Source: Argentina anserina (lineage: Eukaryota; Streptophyta; Magnoliopsida; Rosales; Rosaceae). From it: a stretch of 64,000 nt of DNA. The stretch spans positions 18,247,001 to 18,311,000 of the forward strand of contig NC_065874.1 in assembly GCF_933775445.1 (NCBI RefSeq), written 5' to 3'. Each line of letters begins with the position of its first letter. The first letter of the stretch is position 1. Under the pieces are notes generated by a model. That model saw nothing but the letters and a program-made list of their open reading frames with translations. It was not told the DNA's origin and did no database searches. Of the stretch, positions 23,996 through 35,500 are shown piece by piece. The position numbers were made by a program, and so were the translations under genes.

Positions 23996-25656
23996 GAATG
24001 ATTTTCGTTCCAATAATGTGTCTCATACCCTGTGAATTAAAAAACGAGTTTTCACAAGAACAATATATCGCAAACCATAAGAACAATCTTGTGCAGGATT
24101 GGACAAATCACGCACATGATATTATTAATAATGCTATTGCTTTTAAGTAAAAAAAAAAAAGGGTGCTTGATGTATTAAAGGACAATCATGACTAGAGCTC
24201 TTACATTATTTATTCAATTTTCTTGTTCTATCAGAAGAAATATTCAGCGAAAATAAGCTAAATGACAGCTGAAATTATGGTCGGTTTCTTCTGTCTATTA
24301 TTATTGATTTTCAAGTTTGGACACATGGGGTATATATCCATGTGAGACCTGGATTGTAAATTTCTAAGGATCCATCCTCATGTTGGACGAGCGCAGCAGC
24401 TCCGACACAGTATTTATCTTCTTTCGTCCAACATGAGGATAGGTGTTATGTTAACTCATGGATAAGAAAACAATTTCGAAGAGGGCAAGGAAATTGTTGG
24501 AGGCTGATTAATTAGAAGTTCTCTAGTTAACTACCTATAGTAGCTGTTTTGTTTTGAACTCAAACACGAATTTTAAAATTGCGTGCGCGGAAGGATCTAT
24601 TACGACGGCAAGAACAAATTTATTATATTTGAGATAGTGCAATATGATGATCGAAGTTGCAGACAGAACTTCCTACAAGTGTAAAACGAAATTAACTACA
24701 ATCTAAAATATATGGCAGCAATTTACAGTAAGCTGTAATAAACAATTTGTTACCGAAGACGAATCATGCTACAGAAGTCCATTTGGTCTTGATCGAAATC
24801 ATGAACGTACTCAAGTAGTCAAGTTATTATATATGTGAGCCTCGTGTAATCGAAAAAAAAATGTGAACCTCGAAATATTTGAGTGATGCCATATAATGGT
24901 AAGAAAATGACCACTCATTCCTAATTTGAAATACAAGCAAACTGACCTTCAAAATATATTCTCAAGACATTGGCAGAGCAGTGACGGAGCTCAATTTCAA
25001 CTATTTTATGCATAACAACGTCAATATGGCATGGTATGCAAAATCAATCGATTTTTATCATAATCTGTACATACAATGATGATCTACAAGTCGGTAACAC
25101 GAATCATCAGTAATCTCATGAAGCATAGATATATAAAAGGGGAAACTAGATTTGAAACTAAGGAGGAAGGTATATGTTGTTGACTAGGGCCAAAACCCTA
25201 AAACCATGGGTACGTAGTAATAGGTATCCATGTTTGACCTGTCCCGGAGTCATATGAAGAAGGCGCCCAGCTCGTTCTGGTGTCTCTCACCAGTCTCACG
25301 TGTAAGTAACCAAAATGCATGGCTCTAGATATATTATCAATTACTTTTGGGTTAATATTTCATTAACAATTGAGAAGAATATTTCTAGAAGAAAGATTTT
25401 AACCACCGAACTTAATTAATTGCCAACTTATATGCTTGTACCTGATCGATAGAGATATATAACATATTTTATGTATGGCAATTTGTCCCATAACGTACCA
25501 CACTTCTTACTTAATATATACACTACTACTTGGCATTGTTCAGTCACACTCGCATTCCTAGACATCTAAACCCACCAAATACTTTACTAGCTAGAGAGCT
25601 GTGATCTCTCTATCTTCTCCTGCAGCTAGATTCCGGCAGCTATAGCACTGACATCC
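23996..25656. other. Intergenic region upstream of ALMT
   Basis: No ORF or RNA gene could be supported. It holds one strong inverted repeat (24374-24440). The ALMT promoter probably lies within the last few hundred bases, which include AT-rich TATATA-like stretches near 25515. Confidence 0.4.
24374..24440. repeat. Perfect 17-bp inverted repeat, 33-nt loop
   Basis: ATCCTCATGTTGGACGA at 24374-24390 is exactly reverse-complemented at 24424-24440. The stem could extend a few bases with one mismatch. Function unknown. Confidence 0.9.
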
Positions 25657-27771
25657 ATGGCGTCTTCAAATTACAACCATGATCAGGTTAAAGCTGCAGG
25701 TCTCTTCGAGAGGTTTTGGGGGAAGATAGTCAGGTTTGGCTTGATGTTGAAGAAACTAGGGCAGGATGATCCGAGAAGAATCGTTCATTCATTCAAAGTG
25801 GCTCTTGCTCTTACATTGGTGTCCGTGTTATTCTACTTTGAACCACTCTTTGAGGGTTTTGGTATTGCTGCTATGTGGGCAATTCTTTCTGTTGTGGTCG
25901 TTTTCGAATTTTCTGTTGGTAAGTTCATATATATCTCATACACGCAATAATCAACCATATTATTTCTCTCTATGCATAAGGATTTAGATTAATCTTAAAC
26001 TCTATGTATTAAATTATTTTGTTCAAAATATTCAGGTGCAACATTAGGACGAGGTTTCAATAGAATGTTGGCAACTATAGTAGCTGCTGCTCTTGGTATT
26101 GGAGCTCACAGATTAGCCACTCTCTCTGGAAATCAAGGAGAGCCTGTACTAATTGCTCTCTTTGTCTTCGTAGAAGGTACTATCTAATTAGATTAAGATG
26201 CATGATATATTATACACTAATTAGTAATTACAGTAATTAGATTATGTACATGCTTCAATATTCTTCAAAGCTTAATTTTGGTTTTTGAACTTGATGCAGC
26301 TGGAATAGTGACATTCTTCAGATTCATTCCCCAAATGAAGGCAAGATACAATTATGGGCTGCTGATATTCAACTTGACATTCTGCCTAGTATCGGTGTCT
26401 GGCTATCGCGACGATGAGGTTATACGAATGGCATTCGAGAGGGTAGGTACCATCATCATCGGAAGCTGTATTGCTGTAGCTGTTTGTGTTTTAATTCGTC
26501 CAGTATGGATTGGAGTGGAACTTCACAATCAGATCGCTACCAACATGGAAAAGCTTGCCAATTTCTTAGAAGGTCAGATATATATCTAGCTATCAGCAAT
26601 CATTAATTATCTAAACTCCTGCAATTTTTCCTTTTTAATTATCAGGTACGTACATAGATTCATGCAATTCATGTGTACTTCGTAAAATATACTTCAAACT
26701 ACACACACACACTGTGACACACATATTTTGTACATGTTTTACTCCTTTTCAGCTACTAAGTTTGAAGTTAATATATATCTAACAATTAGTTTTTGCATGT
26801 AAAATTACCTAATTACAGGATTTGGAGATGAATACTTCAAATTGAATGAGAATGGGCAGACCAGAGACCAGTCATTGAGTCTTCAAGGATACAAAAGTGT
26901 TCTAACTTCAAAAGGCAGTGAAGACACTATGGTAATTAAGATCAAAATTTTCAAGAGAACTAAGAGTCTGAGAATATATATCATATATCGCCTTAAAGCT
27001 AGTTTGCATCCTCCTATTTGATCACTCGCTTCACTCGTAGCAAACGGATTTTAATCAGGTGTACGTACGTTATATATTCTAATTTAATTTTCTTGCTGTT
27101 TCACAGGCTAATTTGGCAAGATGGGAACCACGCCATGGGTGGTTTAGTTTTCGTCATCCATGGAATCAATACTTGAAAGTTGGAAACCTAACTCGCCATT
27201 GTGCAATCAAAATTGAAGCTCTCAACAGCTACCTTACCTCTGAAACCCAAGTACGCTAATGAAACACTTCCCCAAGCTATATATATTGAAAATATATATA
27301 GCATATATATATAATTATATACACACACATATGATCTGACTTATTTGATATTATTTCTTTTAGGCACCCCCAGAAGTTAAGAGCATAATACAAGGGCCAA
27401 GCATGATTATAAGCTCAGAGTGCGGAAAAGCATTGAAGGAGTTAGCAACCTCAATGAAGAAGATGATCAAATCATCCTCATACGAGCCTCACATTGCAAA
27501 CTCAAAAGAAGCCGCGGAAGAACTCAAGGTTGTTATAAGGTCAAGCTTGTGTAAGCATTCAGCTGATTCCCTACATATTATACAAGAAGGTGCAGTGGCT
27601 TCATTACTCTTTCAAATTATCACATGTACAGAGGATATTGCTGAAGCTGCGCATAAACTAGCATCGCAAGCACATTTCAAGGATGTGAAGCCTAGAGTAA
27701 CACCAGACCAGGAAAATTCTGTGAATGATGGGCCACACCATGTTATTACGATTGCGGACACAGCGACCTGA
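25657..27771 (+). CDS. Aluminium-activated malate transporter family protein (six exons)
   Basis: Exons 25657-25918, 26036-26176, 26300-26572, 26819-26931, 27107-27250 and 27364-27771, all with GT-AG borders and a continuous frame: 1341 bases, 446 aa. ALMT proteins are anion channels of the plasma membrane or tonoplast that pass malate and other anions. The N-terminal half has five to six hydrophobic segments (VALALTLVSVLFYF, MWAILSVVVVFEFSVG, TIVAAALGIGAH, VLIALFVFVE, LTFCLVSVSG, TIIIGSCIAVAVCVLI). The cytosolic half has the family WEP motif (ARWEPRHGWFSFRHPWNQY). Total length is at the short end of the family's usual range. A second copy's last exon lies at 60370-60636 on the other strand. 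The substrate and membrane cannot be told from the sequence. Confidence 0.92.
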
Positions 27772-28096
27772 TCTAGCTAACACGAAACTCTGGCAATTAG
27801 TCGAAGAGTAATAGTGTAGAGCTGTGTGGATACTTGAGAGCATTTCTCTCTATCAATAAATAAATTGATGGGAATGCTTCTGTAGGTTTTTTTATTTAGG
27901 TTTCATTTTTCTCTCCCTTCATGCATCGGCTATACCAGGGAGTTCTTAGATATGTTGATTTTCCCTATGAGGTTCCGCTGGAGCTCAGAGGTTCGGACAG
28001 TATTGTACGTTTTGTGATCCTGCAGAAAATGATAAAATGTCACCTTTTGTGATCCTAAGCTTTACCTATCCACTTACAGTGTTAATTATTATCTTA
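27772..28096. other. 3' flank of ALMT
   Basis: Contains AATAAATAAAT near 27855, a likely polyadenylation signal for ALMT. Nothing else was seen before the hAT-like end. Confidence 0.5.
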
Positions 28097-28559
28097 CTGA
28101 TAGACGGTCCTGAGTTTTATGGTGCCCCGGGCGAAAAAAAATTAGGTGCCCAATCACTCTTAAGAGACATCAATATATGATTCTGACTTTCCTAATACTC
28201 ATTTGTACGTAATTCATTTCATCGACTCTTAAACAAAGTTTCTATTAAAAAATCCATGACTATTTCTTTGTTTGAGAAACTTGAATTGAGAGTTGTTTCA
28301 AAAGTATCATCACTCAAATCAATTTTTTTAGAACGAAATAAAGTAAGCGAACATACTAATGTTGATTTTCTCAATTCAGTAGAGCTGACCTTTGTGCCTT
28401 GTTATCACCACACCTCTCGCTAGAAAATAGCTATTGAGTGGATTCCTATTGCATTGGAAAATAGACTTCCGTAGATTTTCATCCATATATTATACGTTGT
28501 CTGAGTCATCGTGAGCTGTTAAGGAGAGTCCGTCAAAGTTGGACTACGAATCCTGACAG

Positions 28560-29066
28560 CTTTCTGATTCTTGCATGGATTGGGCTTCTAAGTGCATATC
28601 TTATTCTCCTTGATAATTTTGATTTATATGCATGAAAATATCTTCATATACACCTTGAAAATCCATCTCCAACTTGGTTTTGAAATCGAACTCCCAATAG
28701 GAAACCATCAATGCCGCATGGACTCTCCTAATCCTACTAGGAAACTGATTTTCAGTCTCTCCTCTTTCCTTGCGCAACTAGGATTGCTTTCATTTTCCAA
28801 CATGGATTTGTCTTTCCTAATAAGAATAAGTACGTTAGAAACAAAGAAATAAGAAAGGATGAATCCTACTCGAACAAGCAATATTATCTCAACAAGGATT
28901 CTTAACACTTAGCACGATTTCATCATCAATTCACTCATAATCGATATAAACTCTACCTAGACACCTATTCATATAAAAGAAACTAAAACATACTAAATAA
29001 GACGTAACAGAGAGTAAGAATAGGGCATAAACGCATTAAGAACGTCACACTTTGTGCTCCTATCAC
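28560..29066 (-). repeat. LTR fragment related to the Athila B LTR
   Basis: On the minus strand it begins TGATAGGAGCACAAAGTG at about 29066 and aligns over at least 300 bases with 2702-2440, with identical opening text. The distal boundary near 28560 is uncertain. It belongs with the gag-like ORF that ends just before it. Confidence 0.6.
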
Positions 29067-29073
29067 ATGGATC

Positions 29074-29415
29074 TTATTCAAAATCAGGAGTGCAATGAGC
29101 CTCATGATCGGCTTTCAATTTCTCCTTTGGTTGAAAGTCCTCAACTTCGAGCTTGATGGTAGCATTAGCATCATGCATCTCCACATCTTCAACATAGTTG
29201 CTTTCATTGGACAAGTATTGCTTGCACTTATCGTGAGCTCGAACAATCTCCTTAGGAGCACGACATTGCTTATGAAAGTGCTTATAACCGCACTTGTAGC
29301 ATGGAAGGTTCAGATTTGGAACCTTTGCCAAGTTGTCAGATTTGGAGGGTCGGGAGGCACCACGGCCTCGAGGGTTAAACGGGCCAGCCCCGGCGCCATC
29401 TTTAGTCCAACTCAT
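29074..29415 (-). pseudogene. Zinc-knuckle Gag-like fragment of an LTR element
   Basis: A 113-aa frame beginning MSWTKDGAGAGPFNPRGRG. It has a nucleic-acid-binding CX2CX3HX4C knuckle (CYKCGYKHFHKQC), then APKEIV and an acidic tail. It ends about 8 bases before the LTR start at 29066, with no clear polypurine tract between. This resembles Gag-only (TR-GAG-like) plant elements, in which the LTRs flank a gag gene without pol. The upstream (higher-coordinate) part is cut near 29526 by insertion of element C. Confidence 0.6.
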
Positions 29416-29526
29416 GTTACGACTAGGCCCTCTGTTTCCTCCAGTTTGGTACGGTGCAGATTAATCCCTTGATTTCTCTTTTCGACTTTCTCTCTTACTT
29501 TCTGATTAGCTTATGGAACTCCTTTT

Positions 29527-31495
29527 TGTTAGGTTAATATTAACCTAGTAATGTTTGCCTTATTCTTATTATTTTGCTTTATATTTTTGTATATTTATTT
29601 ATTTCTTTTTACGTTTCCTACTCATGCTAGGAAAATGTGCAAATGATCGGAAACACGTCAAGAAGAGTGGATTTAGCGCACATTATGGATTCGGGTGAAA
29701 GTTTCAAGCTAAAAAGAGCAAATGTGGAGATTTCATAAGAAAAGAAAAGTCAACGCCGGAAAATGCCGGTTAAACTCCGGCGATGAGAAGGTGGTTGCCG
29801 GAAATGGTGGTGGTTAAAGTCAATAAGTCAATGAAGCATATTGGTGAATTATGAATTGTAAATTTTAATTTACAATTTAAATTCAAAATAGAAGAAGACA
29901 AATGAAGGAGACAATTTCAAGAACAAGATCCTCAATTTGTGCTCCATGAATTGGGGATTTAAATTTAAAATAGAAGAAGACAAATGAAGGGGACCATTTC
30001 AAGAACAAGATCCACAATTTGTGCTTCTACATTTGTCCACCATATCTAACCATTCATCCCCTTACATCTCCACCATTCATTTGTGACCTTAAGGCCTTTA
30101 AATACCCTCATTCTTCACAAATTCGTGCATTCTCCTTCACCACACTAAAACTCCATCAAAACTTCATATTTTCCATAGTTTTAACATAGTTTTCTTAGGC
30201 CTAAGTCATAGATATCAAGTTGTGCAAAGAAAAGTGTAAAGTGTCTTGAGTTTTCACCAAAAACTAAAGATCCTTTACACCCTTGATCAATCACAAACTT
30301 GTTTCATAGATTTGGGTCACTTCACTCTCTTTATCCTCTACTCATACTCTTTCTCAACCCTTGTTCTTTGTTCCTAGATTGTGTGGATAAAGTATGGTGT
30401 TCATGGAGTTCTTCTTTTGTTAGAACCCATTAATACCATACTTAGAAGCATTTTCTTTCTTATTACATCTTTGTGGGTAGTAAGCCTTTAGAGGTACGGT
30501 TTGGTATCATTTGTACCAAACCCTTGGTAATCTCTTCTCTCTTTACTCTACTTCTCTTTTGATGTATTTCATTTTCAAGGGTGTTGTATTTAATGGGTTG
30601 TGAGTAGTTGGATTTGAGGCTAGGCTAGCCCTAGCCAAACTCATGTGCTAATGAATTCATTTTACTTTTAATTGATGTTGATGCATGTTGAATCTATGGG
30701 CTTCTACACTTAAAATGCTTACTAAATGTGTTACTAGTTTTGTCACCTAGAAACATGTTTAGGTAATTAATGAATCGGAATTTGAACTTGACAACTTCTT
30801 GAATCCGTGAGCATGGGTAGCCTTTAGGTGGTGGCTTAGTGTTTCTTACGGGAAATACTAAGTTGCTTGAATTTCTTACCATGAACTTAATGCTTGTTCC
30901 ATGAGTGTAATTACTCTAAGGGGGTGTTATGCTTGTGGTACATAGCCCACTTGTATTATAAGGTAATATAATTGGGACTAAGGTTTTGTGATTTAATTTG
31001 GCTCCAAAAGACTTTGTTAAATTACATGATTAGTTGGTTTCTTGGTAGCTTCACCAAAGCACTAGGGGGAAGTTTGTCAAACATGTTATGCATTAATCTT
31101 GAGTTACATTTGTGCATGAGTAAGGCTAGGTGCAATGCCTAAGTCTCTACTCCTCTTTTGATTCTATCTCTACATTTACCTTTCTTTGTTGTTTTAGTGC
31201 AAGAATTAGTTTACTTAGCTTAATTCTAAAATCAACCAAGTCGATTCACTACCACTTGTTAATACCATCTCCATGATTCTTAGCTTCCAAAGGGCTAAGG
31301 TTGTGAACTTGTAAAAAGTTAGAATGCATGTTTTTCTAGTTTTTCTTGCGAAAATCTAGTTAGAGTTGAGTTTCCCCCAATCCCTTGGGTACGATACTCT
31401 ACACTTTCCCTTACTAAAACTTGACCTCCTATACTTGGGAGTAGGTAGTTTCACCCATAAATACACATAATCATACTTAAGTGATTCAACCAACA
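29527..31495 (+). repeat. 5' LTR of element C
   Basis: 1969 bases, TGTTAGG...CCAACA. It holds a TATA-like CTTTAAATAC near 30097-30106 and a direct duplication of about 90 bases (29880-30030) around AGAAGAAGACAAATGAAGG. A short palindrome, TTGTAAATTTTAATTTACAA, lies just before that. Confidence 0.95.
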
Positions 31496-31501
31496 AGTTT
31501 T

Positions 31502-31519
31502 TGGCGCCGTTGCCGGGGA
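31502..31519 (+). promoter_or_regulatory. Primer binding site, tRNA-Asp type
   Basis: TGGCGCCGTTGCCGGGGA, six bases after the LTR end. Confidence 0.92.
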
Positions 31520-32175
31520 TTGAGGTAAAACTTAATTCCTATTAGGTTTCTAAGGGACTAGAGAACCCATTTTTTTCTAGTTTACTTTTTTTTATGTTTG
31601 TAAATATCTACCTTACTTTTGAAGTTGACACAAGTACTTTTGATAAGTGGAATGGTAGTTGTGGTAAGAAGAAAATAAATTGCATGCATGTTTCAAATGG
31701 AAAAGTAATCTTGCCTAATTATTATTTACTTATTACTTGTGCAAGCTCACATTCTAGTTGGTTAAAATTTGTAAATTTAAATATAAGGTACTCACTTTCT
31801 TTAGAATTAGAGGTTGATTGGAACTTGTAAATTTCAAAGTAAATTGGATTAGGGGCTTTATCCTTGTACCGTCGAGTTTAATCACTCTTCATCGAAAAGT
31901 TGAGTGGTAAACAACACCCAAGGATGGAATTCCTCTTCTATTTTACTAAGTGAATCGGATTTGGATTTTTTTTTTTGTAACGTATTTGTTTATCGCTCTT
32001 CCAAATAGGCGCACCTTAGTAGGATTATGATGTCTAGGTAAGTGGATAGGGATTTTATCCCGGGCGTTGTGCCGTGTACTAAGTGGTCTCACCTACCAAA
32101 GCCGCGCCTACGCTTACCTGGTCATAATTCGAAAAGAGTTACCGAAAAGAAGAATGTTAAGCTAATTAGTGCATT

Positions 32176-32298
32176 GTTTGGAACTACGCCAAACTATTTT
32201 GGAACTACGCCAAAACGCACTTTGTTTGGAACTACGCCAAACTTGGATTGGAATTACGCCAATTTCGTTACACTTGAGTTGGAATTACGCCAACTTGG
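32176..32298 (+). other. Array of five stem-loops with constant heptaloop in the leader of element C
   Basis: Five inverted repeats close on GG-AAYTACG-CC: 32176-32194 (GTTTGG/CCAAAC), 32197-32215 (TTTTGG/CCAAAA), 32224-32242 (GTTTGG/CCAAAC), 32247-32263 (ATTGG/CCAAT) and 32278-32294 (GTTGG/CCAAC, extendable to 32274-32298 with A-U and G-U pairs). The loop is AACTACG three times, then AATTACG twice. The outer pair changes between copies but stays paired. Start spacings are 21, 27, 23 and 31, not all multiples of three, which argues against a protein-coding repeat. It lies between the primer site and gag, where retroelements carry packaging and dimer signals. Function is inferred only. Confidence 0.8.
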
Positions 32299-32514
32299 AA
32301 AATCCTTATCCTTTTTGTTTTTCTCACTACAAGTTTTGATTGGTTTCTAATTTTCTAGAAATTGTTTGCAAGTACCTTGGTAAATTCTTTAAAAAAAAAA
32401 AAACAAAAAAAAATCTAAATAATTATTGTTGCAATTTTAATTTCTTATATATATTTTGCATGTTGTTTTATTGCTATTTACTTACTTGATCTTTAATTTG
32501 TTCCTTAGGTGTTC

Positions 32515-35500
32515 ATGTCCTTATCTCCTAAGAGTGAAAAAGGTTTACAAACGATTCTAGAGCCCACCGATCAAGAGACTCCCATTGGGATTGGACAAAA
32601 GTTCAAGGCTTCTGCATCTACTAGTTTGTTTGGGGAAGATTCAAGTGATTCAAGTGAGAATGTGGAAAGTCCGGAACTAGTGGTTAATGACCTAGCCACC
32701 TTTGAGAGGTTGTTCAATCTTGACAAAGAGGCACGGAAATTGAATCCTAATCTTGGTCCAAGAATATACAAGATAGTCATGGCGGATGGTGAACCAAGGG
32801 ATGAGTTGAGAGAGCAAAGACCTATCCGAGATTGTGCCTTGCCTACAATTTCTACACACTCAAGATGCATAGTGCTTCCTCCATGTGCATCATCTTTTGA
32901 GATCAAGCCTAGTTTTCTTCAAACCTTGCCAACATTCTATGGGTTACCGAACAATGATCCTTATCACCACTTAAGTGAGTTTGAGGATGCATGCGCAAAT
33001 ATCAAACTCAATGGCATGACGGAAGAAGCGCTCAAGCTCCGGTTGTTTCCTTGCTCCTTGAAGGAAAAGGCGAAGATGTGGTTGAACAAGCTCCCATCCA
33101 ATAGTATTGGTTCATGGGAAGATATGCAAAAGAAGTTTATTATGAAGTACTTCCCTCCTCAAAAGGCTAATGCAAGAAGAACCGAGTTGATGACCTTTAA
33201 GGAGGAGCAAGATGAGCTCTTTCATGAGACGTGGGAGAGATTCAAAGATCTTGAGCTTGGTTGCCCTAATCATGGCCAATCTCAAGATATGCTTATGAGC
33301 CTATTTTATCAAGGCTTGACATCGGAGACTCGAAGGAAGGTTGATAATGCAAGCAATGGTGATTTCATGGACTTAGTGGCGGATGAAGCCCATCGCGTAT
33401 TAGAGAAGCTTGCGGAGCGGTCTCAATTGTGGGATAATAACCCGCAAGTTCGCAAGCCTTCTTCTTCACATTTATCTCTAAGGGAAGCAACTCAACCGAA
33501 AACCGGTGGCATATATGAAGTCAAGGCATCAAGCTTGGATGTGCATCAAGAGTTTAAGAGGTTAGAAGAAAGTCTTAATAAGAAGTTTGATATGCTTTTG
33601 AAGCAAGGAAAGCAAGGAGGCCGTGAGAAGGTTAATGAGGTTCAAGGGCCACAAGTGTGTTTAATTTGTGAAGGAGTGAATCATGACACTCTATCTTGCC
33701 CTCATGGAGATTGTTTTCCCGAGATCATTGAAGAATGTAAGCAAATGGCATATTCAAGACCGAAGAATGACCCTTATTCCAACACTTACAATCCCGGATG
33801 GAGAAACCACCCTAATTTCTCATGGGGTGGGAACCAAGGTATGAATTGCAACAATCAAGGGAGTGTCAACTATGGAGGTGCTAGTGGGAGCCAAAGCTTT
33901 CAAGGAAACAAAGGTGCGACTAATGGAGGTTATGGTGGCAATACTTATCCTAAGCCACCTTATCAAGCAAGACCTCCTTTTCAAGCTCCTAATACTCAAG
34001 TGCCACATCCTCCTCAAGTGGATGCTCCTAAATCAAGCCTTGAAGAGATGCTTGCCAAGGTTTTGGCAAATCAAAATGAGCTTATTCAAAGTGTTCGAAA
34101 TGATGTGGCCTCCACTACTCAAGGATTGCATAAGCTTGAAGCGCAAATGGGGCAATTGGCTAATGAGATGAGAGAAAGGAAGCAAGGAGAATTGCCTTCC
34201 ATGACCGAGAAGAATCCACGAATCAACCAAGCCAAGGCCATAAGAACTTTGAGAAGGGGGAAGGTATATGACAATAAGGTTGCTCCTAATGATGACGATA
34301 AGGAGGTGGATGCACCAACAGAACCTTTGTTGAATCCTAAAGTGTCAAGAGTGCCTCCCGGATTTCAAAAGAAGAACAAAGGCATGGAGGATACTTTGGG
34401 ACATGATGGAGTGATCTTGGGGTATAGTGAGGAGTATTTGAAGAGCCAAGGCAAGCCCAACACCAAGAATGACAATATGGGAGCAAGTGGATCTAAGTCT
34501 AGTGTGGAAGAAATGCAAGAAGAAGCGCCACTTCCCTTTCCACAAGCGGTATACCAAGAGAAGGCTTTAAGTAAGAAAGAGAAGAAGTCCATGGAGTGTT
34601 TTGATGTGTTCAAGAAGGTAGAGGTCAATATTCCTCTTCTTGATGCAATCAAGACCATTCCTACTTATGCTAAATTTCTCAAGGACTTGTGCACTCACAA
34701 GCGGTATAAGAGTACATTGAAGAATGATGACAAGGTGTGTTTGAATGAGAGAATTAGTGCCGTGCTTCAAAGGAGGTTACCGCCCAAGCTCAAAGATCCG
34801 GGTTCTTTTACTATTCCTTGCAAGATTGGTGAGAGACCATTTGAGAAGGCACTCATGGATTTGGGGGCTAGCATAAATTTGATGCCATATGGTGTCTACA
34901 AAGATCTTGGGTTGAGCGACATCAAGCCTATACAAATTTCTCTCCAACTAGCCGATAGAAGTGTGAGGTATCCAAGAGGAGTTGTGGAAGATGTGTTAGT
35001 GCAAGTTGACGAGTTGGTCATACCAGCCGATTTCGTTATTCTTGACATGGAGGATGTTTACCAAGATGATCTCCCTATTATCTTTGGTAGAGCTTTTATG
35101 GCCACAGCGGGGACAAAGATTGATGTGAAATTGGGTTTGCTCACCATGACCGTGTATGACACCACAATTGGGTTCAAGATCTTTGATGAATTAAAGAAGC
35201 CCATGAGGTTGCAAAAAGTTTACTCTATTGAAGTGGAAGACAAGATTGATGACTTGGTGGAGCACACTTTTCATGAGACTTCAACAAATGATGCATTTGA
35301 GTCGGCACTAGCACACTTTGGGTTGGATTTTTGTGAGGATGAAACTTTGGAAGCCGGGGATCACCTTGACACTTATCTTGCTTTGCCTTTGCCCACAAAA
35401 GAAGATGGTTACTATTCAAGAGATGAGACTTGTGAGGTGCATGCCACTATCAATTATCTCTCAATGAATGTTAATCCTTCGGTTTTGAGTTCGGCCCCTA

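Noticed and set aside
30694..30882. 62-aa frame present in both LTRs of element C
   Set aside because: Identical because the LTRs are identical; no family resemblance, and placed within LTR sequence.
32042..32350. 102-aa frame with repeated FGTTPN text before gag
   Set aside because: The repeats lie in one frame for only three copies; the last two are out of frame and read differently. The pattern is better explained by the RNA stem-loop array.
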